Origin: Singulisphaera acidiphila DSM 18658
GTDB lineage: Bacteria > Planctomycetota > Planctomycetia > Isosphaerales > Isosphaeraceae
Direction: 5' to 3'
Assembly: GCF_000242455.2 (NCBI RefSeq)
Contig: NC_019892.1
Location: 8,318,744 to 8,382,743, forward strand
DNA: 64,000 bases
Shown: piece after piece, positions 42,832-52,168 of the stretch
How the letters are laid out: each line of letters begins with the position of its first letter
How positions within the stretch are numbered: position 1 is the stretch's first letter
The notes under the pieces: generated by a model
The model's input: only the letters and a program-made list of their open reading frames with translations
Databases searched by the model: none
What the model was told of the DNA's origin: nothing
Position numbers and translations under genes: made by a program

Positions 42832-44862
42832 ATGACCCGGCCGACCTGGCTTTCACCGATCCTTCCGTGCCTCGCCCTCTTCGTCCTGATTCCGGTTGCG
42901 ACCCTGGGGCAGGCCCCAAATTCGTTGCTCGTACACCCACCGAATGGCATCGATGAACTCCGGACCGCCTCGGCCTCCTGGAAGAAGCAGGCCGGCCCCA
43001 AGCGGCTCGTGGTCGACCAGGTTTGCCTGGTCCCCGACTTCGCGACCTTCCTCGAAGCCATCGCGACCTGGGATCAGGACCACTACTTCCCGATCTTGAT
43101 CGACGACATCGAACTCTCCTTCAAATTCCTCCGCGCATTCCAGCCCGCCCGCATCGTCCGGTTTCCTCGCAAGGCCGAAACCATCCCCGCCGACCAAGTC
43201 TGGCCCCGTGTTCTCAAGGCTATCGGGCAGACATGGAGCAAGCCGGGCGAGAAAGGAGCAACGGCCTTCGCCGGGGACCTGGTTCCCAAGAAACTCGGAG
43301 CCACTCCGCCGGGCGTCGTCCTCTCGGAACCGGATAGCCCATCGCTGGCGGGCGCGGTGGCCCTGGCTGCGGGACGATTTCAGCCGCTCCTCCGCTGGGA
43401 CGTCGAAAAAGGCTTTGGAGACGTCCTCACGAACGACGAGGCCCACGCGCTTGCCGCGTCGCTGGAGTCGAAAGTCGCCGATTGCATCCCAAGCTACAAC
43501 CGGCTGGGCGACAACTGCGACTTCGTGACCCTGGCAGGTGACTGGCCCTACCGCTACGCCCCCCAATCCGTTCAGGAAGGCCCCAAGGCCTTCGATGACT
43601 TGATCGGCCGAACGGCGGGTGGCCGGGTGCGCTGGGCGTTTGGCGGCCGGCTTATCGGAACGGCCTCCGCCAGCGTCTACCGGGCGATGTGCAGCCTGTT
43701 CCTCCAGCCGAAGTCGGCCCTTCTCATGAACACGTACGATGAGAAGGAAAGGAACTGGTCCATCTACGCGATGCGCAGCGCCTCGCGGAGCCTCGCTCGG
43801 CTGTTGCCGGTCACCCATCGCTCGGGCGATCGTGCCAACCTCACAGGCTGGCACCAGACCTTCGACCCGGTCAATCGCTCCGGACTCGTAATGATCAACA
43901 GTCAAGGCGAGCCAAACCGGTTCGGCCTCGTAGGCGGTTACGGCCTGGTGGGGGACGTACCGCAAACCGAACCGGCGGCCGTTCTGATGATCCACAGCTT
44001 CTCGGCCGCCGACCCGTCCGACCCGAACACGGTCGCGGGGCGCTGGCTCGCCAACGGAGCCTTCGTCTTCTTCGGCTCGATGCACGAGCCCGGCCTCGCC
44101 GCGTTCCGAACCCCCGAGCTCGTCGCACCCCTGATCGAAGCAGGGATGCCCCTGGTCGCGGCCATGCGCCAGTCGCCCTACGAGGCGCGTGGCGAACCGT
44201 GGAAGCTGGTCTACCTCGGTGATCCGCTCTTCCAGGTGAAGTCAGGGGCACAGCCTTCCCGGCTCGCCCCGAAGGACTGGCCGGCCGGAGCCCTCTGGCC
44301 TCGCTATGCCGGATCTCCCCAGCCTGCCGCAGACGCCTCGGACGACACTCGACTGACATGGGCCGTGAAAACCGCGGTCGCCCAGCTTCAGCGTGAATCC
44401 TCGGGAACGCCGCCCGACAACGTCGACGAAGTCCTCACGACGATCCAGCGGCCCCAACTCAGCCCCGGCTTGCACCCCTACTTCGATGCGCTCTTGGCCG
44501 ACGCGATGCTCCAGAAGAACCAGCCAGGTGAGCTGAGCACCCGGTTCACGACGATCCCGGCCGCCGAGCGCTCCCCGGCCGTCCAACGGCTTCTGGAGAC
44601 CTGCCAGTTCCTGATGTTGGAGCACTACCTGAAGCGCAGGGAGTTCGCCAGGGCCGAACGGATCTGGAGCGACCTCATTCGCCCGGAGCGACCGCCCGAC
44701 ATCCTCGAGCAGATCACCGGCCGGATGAGCGTGCTGGCCGACACTCCGTCTCACCGCGCCGAGTGGCGAACCCTGCTGATCGCCGTGGGCCGTCGCTTGA
44801 AAAACACACCGGCCGAGCCCGTGATCGAAGCGGAGCGGCAGCGAATCGAGAAGATTCGCTGA
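42832..44862 (+). CDS. large secreted protein of unknown function, weakly peptidase C25-like
   Basis: 676 residues. Signal peptide: LPCLALFVLIPVATLG. The middle (about 355-465) has VLMIHSFSAADPSDPNTVAGR, then WLANGAFVFFGSMHEPGLAA and WKLVYLGDPLFQVK, a layout that recalls the caspase-like fold of gingipain (C25) proteins, where a GDP motif closes the domain; I cannot name a catalytic Cys-His pair, so activity is not claimed. The C-terminal 170 residues are helical. ATG 42832 with AAGGAG 6 bases upstream (a TTG one codon before is possible). A strong terminator follows its stop by 10 bases. Confidence 0.7.
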   Translation: MTRPTWLSPILPCLALFVLIPVATLGQAPNSLLVHPPNGIDELRTASASWKKQAGPKRLVVDQVCLVPDFATFLEAIATWDQDHYFPILIDDIELSFKFLRAFQPARIVRFPRKAETIPADQVWPRVLKAIGQTWSKPGEKGATAFAGDLVPKKLGATPPGVVLSEPDSPSLAGAVALAAGRFQPLLRWDVEKGFGDVLTNDEAHALAASLESKVADCIPSYNRLGDNCDFVTLAGDWPYRYAPQSVQEGPKAFDDLIGRTAGGRVRWAFGGRLIGTASASVYRAMCSLFLQPKSALLMNTYDEKERNWSIYAMRSASRSLARLLPVTHRSGDRANLTGWHQTFDPVNRSGLVMINSQGEPNRFGLVGGYGLVGDVPQTEPAAVLMIHSFSAADPSDPNTVAGRWLANGAFVFFGSMHEPGLAAFRTPELVAPLIEAGMPLVAAMRQSPYEARGEPWKLVYLGDPLFQVKSGAQPSRLAPKDWPAGALWPRYAGSPQPAADASDDTRLTWAVKTAVAQLQRESSGTPPDNVDEVLTTIQRPQLSPGLHPYFDALLADAMLQKNQPGELSTRFTTIPAAERSPAVQRLLETCQFLMLEHYLKRREFARAERIWSDLIRPERPPDILEQITGRMSVLADTPSHRAEWRTLLIAVGRRLKNTPAEPVIEAERQRIEKIR

Positions 44863-44872
44863 GCCGCTCGAC

Positions 44873-44917
44873 GGGGAGCCGTCTTCTCAGGCTCCCCCCT
44901 CTATTTTTCTTTTTTTC
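44873..44917 (+). terminator. rho-independent terminator
   Basis: GGGGAGCC (44873-44880) pairs perfectly with GGCTCCCC (44890-44897) around a 9-base loop, followed by a T-rich run to 44917. It ends the secreted-protein transcript 10 bases after its stop and separates it from the convergent CobB-like gene. Confidence 0.88.
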
Positions 44918-44925
44918 GATGCTGA

Positions 44926-46281
44926 TCAGGGGCGGGCGAACGGCAGGGTGAGCGACGCCCGGTGCGGGCCGGCAAAGGCCGCGACGACTTCGGGGAGGGC
45001 CCCCAGGTGCAGGTGGACTAAGCTGCCGATGGCGTGATGATGATAGGAAATGTCCCCCTGCGTCGTGAGCGTGCCGAAGCAACTGGGACAATCCAACGGG
45101 TCGGCCCCGGGGTGCAAACGCCAACGGCCCGACTTGTAGCCCCGCACGATCGTTCCCTTGGGTCCGAGCCAACCGTCGCGGGTCAAGGTCCGGGTGACCG
45201 GTGTCGGCAACCGGGGGATGGCCCGGACCTCCGCGTCGAACGGCAGGATTCCCGCGCCCGGCACCCGACGATCGCCAAGGATCAGGGTGCGCCCGAGATA
45301 GGCCGTCCCTCCTCCTTCGGAATAGATCCGGTGGCCCCGGCAGACGTGCGCCCGAAGCGCGGCGATCAGACTGAGGTTCTCAGTCAGGGCATCGGCATAC
45401 CGGTCGGGGAACCCACAGCCGATCATGACCAGGTCGACCCCCTCGGGCAACGACTCATCCCGGAGCGGCGAAAACTCGACCAGCTCCGCGCCCAGCGCCT
45501 CGAGTGCTTCGAGCGTGTCGGGGAAATAGGAGCCAAACGCCTCGTCCTGCGCGTAAGCGACCCGGAATCGGCGGTAGGGCAAAGGCTCGGGTTCGGCCGA
45601 GACCGAAGGGAAGGGGCGGCTCTGCGCCAAGGCTCGGATCGCCCCAAGGTCGGCGAACCGCAGGAAGCTAGCCCCCAGTTTGCGAAAGAGGTCGTCGTCC
45701 AGCGGCTGGTCCCGAGGCGATTGCCGGATCGCCGCCCGAACTTCGGGCAGCGCTTCGACCGCGCCGAGGACCGGCTTCCGCGCCATTAGGGTGACCAGGT
45801 TGCGGTACGCTTCGTAATCCTCGGGATTCTCCAGACCGTCGAGCAGCACGGCATCCACGCCCGCCGGTAGGTGGGGCAGATGAAACTGGTGCAACGGCAG
45901 GCAGGAGACCAGGGCCACGACCGGCAGATCGAGGGCCTCGGCAATCGGTGCGAGTCCTCCCGGCCGGTCGTGCTGCGCACTCTCGAGCGGCGCTGTCGGC
46001 TCCTCCAGCGTTCCTTCGACTAGACAAAGGTCGGCCTGCCGCGCCCCCCGCAAGAAAAGCCTGCGACAGACATCATCGGGCATCAACCAGGCGTCGAGGT
46101 GCCGTCCGGGAAGCCCTGTGACCTGTCCGACGGCCTCGGTCCCGAACGGGCAGGCCCGCGATCGGAAATGTTGGACTCGCCAGTGCCGTTCGGTCAGGCC
46201 GGCAAGCCACGCCAGGCTTGCCGGCGAAGGCTCCGGCCCAGACGCGGGTGTCGCCAGGGCCAAGCGGGGGTGGAAGCCCAT
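44926..46281 (-). CDS. CobB/CbiA-like protein lacking P-loop and glutaminase cysteine
   Basis: 451 residues, the length of cobyrinate a,c-diamide synthase, which amidates cobyrinate using ATP and glutamine. Family frame is present: HLDAWLM, ADLCLVEGTLEEPT, AVLLDGLEN, IYSEGGGTAYLGR and SLVHLHL near the end. But the ATP loop, normally like SGSGKTT, reads LALATPASGPEPSPASLAWL, and the glutaminase Cys of the ECGG motif is Gly (SEGGGTAYL). Both half-reactions therefore lack key residues, so normal synthase activity is unlikely. The frame is intact with no stops, arguing for a retained, repurposed protein rather than decay. No other cobalamin gene is in the window. ATG 46281. Confidence 0.8.
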   Translation of the reverse strand: MGFHPRLALATPASGPEPSPASLAWLAGLTERHWRVQHFRSRACPFGTEAVGQVTGLPGRHLDAWLMPDDVCRRLFLRGARQADLCLVEGTLEEPTAPLESAQHDRPGGLAPIAEALDLPVVALVSCLPLHQFHLPHLPAGVDAVLLDGLENPEDYEAYRNLVTLMARKPVLGAVEALPEVRAAIRQSPRDQPLDDDLFRKLGASFLRFADLGAIRALAQSRPFPSVSAEPEPLPYRRFRVAYAQDEAFGSYFPDTLEALEALGAELVEFSPLRDESLPEGVDLVMIGCGFPDRYADALTENLSLIAALRAHVCRGHRIYSEGGGTAYLGRTLILGDRRVPGAGILPFDAEVRAIPRLPTPVTRTLTRDGWLGPKGTIVRGYKSGRWRLHPGADPLDCPSCFGTLTTQGDISYHHHAIGSLVHLHLGALPEVVAAFAGPHRASLTLPFARP

Positions 46282-46694
46282 AAGTTATTCGAAATCCTTA
46301 ATAAATTGAGGGGGCGTGACCGTCGATATCGCGTCCATTGCAGACGCGGACTCCCTGCCTCGAACCAACTTACGTGCAGGCAAGGAGTGTTGGGGACGGA
46401 GGCGCACCCAAGGTTCGGGTACGACATAATTATTGCGAGTGATTGAATGATAGAGACAAGGCTCGTTCGGTCAAGTCCGACTCGCGTCCACCCCGGTTTT
46501 CGCCTTGTCGCTTTTCGGTCATTGGGCTAGCCTAACCAGCCCCTTGATCGATCCATTGAAAAGGAACGTCTGGATCTGTCATGGGCTCAACCTGTTCGAT
46601 GCGACATCATCTGGGAAACGCGACCCCTCGTTGAAGCTCCTGATCCTCGAGAGTCGCCCCGTCCCGAACGTGAATTCGAAAGCGAGCCACAAGG
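46282..46694. other. 413-base region between divergent CobB-like and MscS-type genes
   Basis: Two hairpins stand in tandem: CGCGTC-N7-GACGCG (46330-46348) and ACTCCCTGCCT/AGGCAAGGAGT (46350-46388). On the minus strand a 17-codon frame at 46338-46285 starts inside the first hairpin, ends TAA three bases before the CobB-like ATG, and is in the same frame; it could be a leader peptide. No cobalamin riboswitch was recognised. The rest shows nothing supportable. Confidence 0.45.
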
Positions 46695-49600
46695 ATGCGT
46701 GCGACCTGGGCAGGATGCCTGGCGGTGGCCTTCGGCGTGCTCTGGATTCAAGGCCCGACTCGAGGCGGCGAGCCGGCTCCGACCATGCCCGTCCCTCCCG
46801 CGACGGCGACCCCTCCTCTCCCCCCCCGCGTCGAGCTCGATCCCGAGCTTGTCGAAGCCGCCAAGGTCCTCACCGAGACCAAGGAACGTCTCGACAAGCT
46901 GGGCAAACTTTCCGAGAAAGAGGCCCCCTCCTCGACCAAGGCGCTCAAGGTCGTGCTTGAGGACCGAATCGCCCTGCTGACAGCCATCGAAGAGGCGGCC
47001 AAGGCGCTCGACGAAGCGAAAAACCCCAAGAAGACCCCCGAGAGCCTGGCGGCCGAATGGAAGGCGGACCTGGAGCGGCTCACGACCCAGCTCAAGCAGT
47101 CAGCCGGACAGCCCGACGACCTGCTCCCGTCGGTCTTTCGCAAGTCAACCGGCAAGGTCGCCTCCAACGCGATCCTCTCGGAGATGAACGAGGCCATCGA
47201 CGGGGTCAGGAGCGACCTCAAAAAATGGCAGTCCCGGCTCGATAAATTCCAATCGAACGCGGCCAGGAAGTCGGCTCATCCCCTGACGGCCCTGCAAGCG
47301 GAGCGTGACGCAATCCAGCAGCGGGTCGCAGCCCTGCCCCCGCGCCAGGCGGAGCGCGAGGCCGAGCTGGCCGACTCCAAGACCGAGGATGAGCGGTTGC
47401 TCGCCACCGAGCGCCTCGTCAATATCGGCTGGGAGACCCGGGTCGAAAACGAGCGGCTCCAGGCCCAGGAAGCCAAGATTACACTCCAGTCGAAACTGAC
47501 CGACCTCGAAGTCCTCGACCAGCAAGTCTGCGACGCCCACGCTCGGAAAGCCGCCAAAACGCTCGAGCTGATGCAGGCGCGATTCAAGCTATTGACCGAC
47601 CGCCAAGAGGACCAACTCAAGCGGGAAGCGGCCAGCGAACAAGCGCTCGCCGCGAAGTCGGTCGATCCGCTCGAACGGTACAAGAGCCGAGGGAAGGCGA
47701 CCCTGCTCGAGCTCGAAGCCCAGGCCCTGAAGTATGAGAAGGCCCTCGCCGCGAGTTCAACCCCCTCGCTGGAAGAGCAAACGAGCCTTGCCAATCGCGC
47801 GATCACCGACTTCGAGAACATCAAGCGTCTGCTCGACGACGACCTGATTAGCCAGCTCGACGCCTTACGGCTTAATAACGACTTCCGCCGCATCGGCCCA
47901 CAACGGGCGCGGATCGAGAGTGGAGACCTGAAGCAGGCCGCCTGGTGGTCGACCCACTACGATAATGCGTTGACCAGCGTCGAGCTCGACCAGTTCAACG
48001 ACCGTCGCAACGACGAATATGAGCACGAGACCCTGCTCGAGCAAATCCCCAGGTCGCGCTGGCCGGAAGCCAAGGTGATCTTCGCGGAACATGATCGGCA
48101 ACATGAGCTCCTGCTCGCGCGGAACCGGGCCGTTCTCGAGAAACTGGCCAGGCGGGCCGAGCAGACCCATGCCCAGGTCGTCCGACGACTCCGCACCCTC
48201 GACGACCAGTACGGCTTCATCCGCACCCATATCTTCTGGCTCCGCGACCAGGAACCGATCGGACTGGCCACCCTCGTGCAGGCGAAACGCGAGACGTTCC
48301 TCGTGGGCAAGTCGCTGATCCGGCTAGCCCAAGAGGCGGGCGACCGCCGGCTCTGGGGCCGAATCTCGGTGGAGTTCGTCACGGGGCTCCTTGGCCTCCT
48401 GATCCTCGTCTTGCCCTTGCTCCGGCTCCGAAAACGGCTCCTCCGGATGTCGGGGGAGACCCACCGCACCGGCGCCGGGATCGTCGTCTGGCGGGGCCTT
48501 CTGGTCAGCATCGCCTACTCGGCGATCCTCCCGAGCTACATCTGCCTGATGGCGTACACCGCGCGACAGGCGGCCTGGCCACGGTCCGTGGCCGTGCCGA
48601 TCGCGCATGTCCTGGCGATGCTGGCGCCCCCTGCGTTTATCGCCGGGCTGGTGCGTTGGATGCTCCGGCCAAGAGGCTGGGCCGAAGAAACGTTGAAAGT
48701 GCCGGCGGATGTGACCCGTCAGCTCTGCACGACCGTCTTCGCGCTGGTTGCGGCGGGAGTCCCCCTGCTCTTGCCGTCCTGGCTCCTCTCCGAAGGCTGG
48801 CTCACTCCGGAGGGGCGGGCGATTTCGTCCGGATCGCTCGGCCAGATCCTCGGTCTCGTCTTCGAGTTGATCGTTTGGGGCGTCGTCTTCCGGCTGGCTC
48901 GGGGTCAATCGCCCCTGATGCAGTGGCTCCTCCAATTCCCGACGCGACTCGGATGGCTGAACAAGCGGCGTCGCACGGTCTGCTGGTCGGTGCTCGCCGC
49001 GATCGGCGGGGTCATCGTCCTCGACGCGGCCGGCTACAGCCACTCCGCGCGAAGACTGGCACTGGGGGCCGGCCAGGGGTTGGTCGTGCTCGGCATCTGC
49101 TTCTGCGTCTACCGCATGATTCTCACCGCGATCGACCACCACGCCTGGCGCTGGATCCGGGTAGGCAACGCCCAGATCGGGATCGAGGTGCCCAACGACT
49201 CAACCATGCCCGACGATCTGGCCTACCGGCTCCGCCAGATTACCGCCTATCTGATCCCGGTCCTGGCCCTGATGCTGGCCGCCTGGATCTGGGACGTCGA
49301 CTGGGCCCTCTTCCGCTTCATCGGGTCGCAGCCCCTCTGGAATATCGACACCGCGACACCGCCGGTCCGAGTGGGAGACTTCGCCAAGTTTGCCCTGATC
49401 CTCGTCCTAACCCTGGCGATCTGGAAGCATATGAGCACGCTGTTCGCGCTCGTCGTCTTTCCCCGGATGCGCGACGATCCCGGCGTCCGATTCGCAGTGG
49501 TGACGCTCTGCCGCTACATCGTGCTGGGGATCGGCCTCCTCTCCGGCCTCTCGGCAATCCACCTCGGCCTGGAGAAGATTGGCGTGGTGCTGGCAGCCCT

Positions 49601-50285
49601 GGGCGTGGGTCTTGGCTTTGGCTTGCAGGAGATCGTCTCGAACTTCGTCTGCGGCATCATCCTGCTCCTGGAACGGCCGATCCGCGTCGGTGATATCGTC
49701 ACGGTCTCGGGAATGACCGGCAAGGTCGAATTCATTAACATCCGTGCCACGACAATTACGAATGGCGAGAATCTGAGCATCATCGTCCCGAACCGAGCCT
49801 TCATCACCAGCGACCTGGTCAACTGGACCCTCAAGGACAAGGTCATCCGCGTCTCGATCCGGATGAAGGTTGCGCACGGGACTGATCCTGACCGCGTCGC
49901 CGACCTGCTCTTGAACATCGCCCGCGAAGACGCCGACGTCCTCCGCAACCCGGTCCCCGTCGCATTCATGGAAGACTTCAGTGACTCAGCGCTAAACTTC
50001 GTGCTCCATGTGCATGTGCCCGAGCCAAGCCTCGGCGCCCGGGTTCGTCACCGCCTGTTCGCCCAGATCCAGCGTCGATTCACCACCGAGGGCATCGAGA
50101 TCCCCCTGCCTCGCCACGAGCTTCGTGTCCACTCAGGCTTCGACTCGTCCGGCCGAATCTCTCTGACCCCCATCGAGTTCCCTCGGGTCGACTCCCCATC
50201 GCGAACCCCCCCCGGCCCCAAATTGTCGGCGCAGCCTGCCCCGCCAACAGCCGTCGAAGCGTGCAACCGAGGTGTCGACGAATAA
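46695..50285 (+). CDS. large MscS-family (MscK-like) mechanosensitive channel
   Basis: 1196 residues. A signal peptide starts it (AGCLAVAFGVLWIQGPTRGG). Residues about 40-545 form a long, charged, coiled-coil-rich periplasmic part (for example EAAKVLTETKERLDKLGKL and EREAELADSKTEDERL). From about 555 multiple membrane helices follow (VTGLLGLLILVLPLL and others). The MscS core is at about 950-1150: VVLAALGVGLGFGLQEIVSN is the pore helix, then LLLERPIRVGDIVTVSGMTG and FINIRATTITNGENLSIIVP. Such large forms resemble KefA/MscK, which open on membrane tension and guard against osmotic shock. ATG 46695. It diverges from the CobB-like gene. Confidence 0.93.
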   Translation: MRATWAGCLAVAFGVLWIQGPTRGGEPAPTMPVPPATATPPLPPRVELDPELVEAAKVLTETKERLDKLGKLSEKEAPSSTKALKVVLEDRIALLTAIEEAAKALDEAKNPKKTPESLAAEWKADLERLTTQLKQSAGQPDDLLPSVFRKSTGKVASNAILSEMNEAIDGVRSDLKKWQSRLDKFQSNAARKSAHPLTALQAERDAIQQRVAALPPRQAEREAELADSKTEDERLLATERLVNIGWETRVENERLQAQEAKITLQSKLTDLEVLDQQVCDAHARKAAKTLELMQARFKLLTDRQEDQLKREAASEQALAAKSVDPLERYKSRGKATLLELEAQALKYEKALAASSTPSLEEQTSLANRAITDFENIKRLLDDDLISQLDALRLNNDFRRIGPQRARIESGDLKQAAWWSTHYDNALTSVELDQFNDRRNDEYEHETLLEQIPRSRWPEAKVIFAEHDRQHELLLARNRAVLEKLARRAEQTHAQVVRRLRTLDDQYGFIRTHIFWLRDQEPIGLATLVQAKRETFLVGKSLIRLAQEAGDRRLWGRISVEFVTGLLGLLILVLPLLRLRKRLLRMSGETHRTGAGIVVWRGLLVSIAYSAILPSYICLMAYTARQAAWPRSVAVPIAHVLAMLAPPAFIAGLVRWMLRPRGWAEETLKVPADVTRQLCTTVFALVAAGVPLLLPSWLLSEGWLTPEGRAISSGSLGQILGLVFELIVWGVVFRLARGQSPLMQWLLQFPTRLGWLNKRRRTVCWSVLAAIGGVIVLDAAGYSHSARRLALGAGQGLVVLGICFCVYRMILTAIDHHAWRWIRVGNAQIGIEVPNDSTMPDDLAYRLRQITAYLIPVLALMLAAWIWDVDWALFRFIGSQPLWNIDTATPPVRVGDFAKFALILVLTLAIWKHMSTLFALVVFPRMRDDPGVRFAVVTLCRYIVLGIGLLSGLSAIHLGLEKIGVVLAALGVGLGFGLQEIVSNFVCGIILLLERPIRVGDIVTVSGMTGKVEFINIRATTITNGENLSIIVPNRAFITSDLVNWTLKDKVIRVSIRMKVAHGTDPDRVADLLLNIAREDADVLRNPVPVAFMEDFSDSALNFVLHVHVPEPSLGARVRHRLFAQIQRRFTTEGIEIPLPRHELRVHSGFDSSGRISLTPIEFPRVDSPSRTPPGPKLSAQPAPPTAVEACNRGVDE

Positions 50286-50393
50286 GCATTTATCGTAGGC
50301 CGGCATCCAAAACCTTCGCGACGTTGCTGAAGCCACGGCGCGAAGTTCTCCAATCAATGCCCATCTTGCGGCAGCGCAACGATTCCCAGCCCA

Positions 50394-51353
50394 CTACGGC
50401 TGAGCACGAGCGGCTGCCGCTACCGGCGGCTTACTGCGGGCCAGGAACCCGTCGGCGACGAACAACACCGGCTCGCCCAGAACGAGGTTGAACACTTGCT
50501 CCTCCCGTCCCGTGACGTCCACCGACTTCACCCCAACTTTCCGCCGTGCCTGGCCGTCCCAAGAGTGAATGCGATCCCCTGCCTTCAGCTCGCCGGCCGC
50601 CCGTAGTCCACCGCTGGCGAGCGCGAGCGGTTGGGTCGCGGTCGTGATCAGCGTCCCTCCCTCGGTCCGCACCTCGATGAGCCGGTTCCGAGTCACCGAC
50701 ATCGACACCACCTGACCTTGCCTGCGGATGCCGTCTTCGGCGACCGTGGTGACCAGGTCGCCGGCACGGAGATCCTCGATCGGCTTGGCCCCCCCTGGGA
50801 TCAAAATCGAGGTGCCCGCCGGGAAGCACCCTGGGTGGCACGGCTCGGCCAGGGCGGGACCTCGGAGATACACCACAAACCGTCCTTTGCCATCCTGGTC
50901 GGGAACCAGGAGCCGAGCGAACGACCACTCCTCCCCCGCCTCGGTCGCCAGAGTCAGCCGGCTCGTAATCTTTGGGCCCGTGATCGAAAACAGGCGACAC
51001 TCAACTTCAATCGCGGGTGCCCCGAGCCGCCCCTCTTCCCTCAGAATTTTCTTCTTCTTGATGAGCTTCAGGGAGCAATCCAGTTTCACCGGGGGCCGAG
51101 CTTCCGTCGGCTGCGGGTAACCGAACTCATCGACCAAGGCCGGGCTGGGATCGAGGACGAGCGTGCCTTTACCTTCACCCTTCGCATCCACCTGGGCAAT
51201 CAGTTGGAATCGATAGACGGCCGTCCGGCATTCCGCCAAAGCCAGTCCACGTCCATCGACACCCCCAAAGAGGTCGACAATAACCTTCTCCGGTTCGGCA
51301 GCCGGAACCATCGTGGCGAATGTGATCGTCAGAGCAAGCGGCAGCAAACGCAT
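50394..51353 (-). CDS. exported Hint-domain protein with altered block B
   Basis: 319 residues. Signal peptide: LLPLALTITFATMVPAA. Residues 20-175 are an uncharacterised beta-rich part. A Hint (hedgehog/intein-type) domain starts at Cys176: CFPAGTSILIPGGAKPIEDL and RAGDLVTTVAEDG, and ends with VFNLVLGEPVLFVADGFLAR. Block B, usually TxxH (for example TPEHPF), reads TATQPLAL here, so the His that assists the N-S acyl shift is Gln. The C-terminal Asn is also absent, as in hedgehog-type Hints. Cleavage may be slow or lost; the leading Cys is intact. No toxin domain follows. ATG 51353. Convergent with the MscS-type gene. Confidence 0.8.
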   Translation of the reverse strand: MRLLPLALTITFATMVPAAEPEKVIVDLFGGVDGRGLALAECRTAVYRFQLIAQVDAKGEGKGTLVLDPSPALVDEFGYPQPTEARPPVKLDCSLKLIKKKKILREEGRLGAPAIEVECRLFSITGPKITSRLTLATEAGEEWSFARLLVPDQDGKGRFVVYLRGPALAEPCHPGCFPAGTSILIPGGAKPIEDLRAGDLVTTVAEDGIRRQGQVVSMSVTRNRLIEVRTEGGTLITTATQPLALASGGLRAAGELKAGDRIHSWDGQARRKVGVKSVDVTGREEQVFNLVLGEPVLFVADGFLARSKPPVAAAARAQP

Positions 51354-52168
51354 AGGGGGGGTTCCTCGTTCAAAAGCCGGCAGGACTCCTGCAACACCTC
51401 AACGTTAACGAGCTTCGCGTGAACGACAGCCGGCCCGACCAGAGACGATGGCGGTTGCAATGGCAACCTCCCCCTGGACCAGGCCCACCTCGGCGAAGTA
51501 AGCATGCAGCATTGTCCGAGCGAAGCTGTCTTGATCTCAAAGCTACATTGGTCTCGTCCAAAGTCCAAGTCCCCCCCCTCATTCCGGGCTGTCAACGACT
51601 CCGAAATTCGCTGACCAGGGTCTCTTCATCTGTGCTGGACGCGGTGCCGAAGAACGGCAGAGAAAGTAGACGGCGATGCCGGTAGGCCAGTCCTAACGAA
51701 ACAGTGAGTCGCATTGTTTGGCGTGCGCCACACCCGCAATTCAATGCGATCAAACCCGATCCCAAGAGCGGGTGGGGCGTCCGCGACCCGAGGGATGACG
51801 CACATCCCTGGTCCCTGCACCCCATGTTCCTGCTCCGCACATAAGCAACCACGCCCGCCCAAAGCGAATCAAAGAAGTCCATATCCGCCGGCTTTACACG
51901 CGATCCCCGTGCCTGTTGAGCAGACACACGTATCCCGATTCTGAAAGTTCAGGAGAAAAACGTACACGAAGAGAAAACGTGATGTAACCTTCCTAGAAGG
52001 AAGAGTCGGCAGCGGGTCATCGGCCCCAAAGCCAGCACATTTGCTGCGGATGGCCCGATTCAGCCTTGGCTGCTGGGGCCGCCGTAGTTGCCGGCCCGAA
52101 GACCCCGAGCGACGCCGCTCCAGGGTGGGCCAGCCGCATGTGCCCCTGCCTGAACGTATTGAAGGAAG
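51354..52168. other. 815-base intergenic region without a supported gene
   Basis: Short frames occur on both strands but none has convincing content. Small palindromes are visible: AGGGATG-ACGCA-CATCCCT at about 51802-51820 and CTTCC-N3-AGAAGGAAG near 51989. Part of the middle (about 51740-51880) has the look of a dispersed repeat, which cannot be confirmed from one copy. Promoters for the flanking divergent genes should lie here. Confidence 0.5.

Noticed and set aside
46282..46694. Possible cobalamin riboswitch upstream of the CobB-like gene
   Set aside because: No B12-box-like sequence was recognised; the hairpins there are simple stems.
51592..51927. 111-codon minus-strand frame in the long intergenic region
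   Set aside because: No domain, no good ribosome binding site and odd composition; more likely non-coding.
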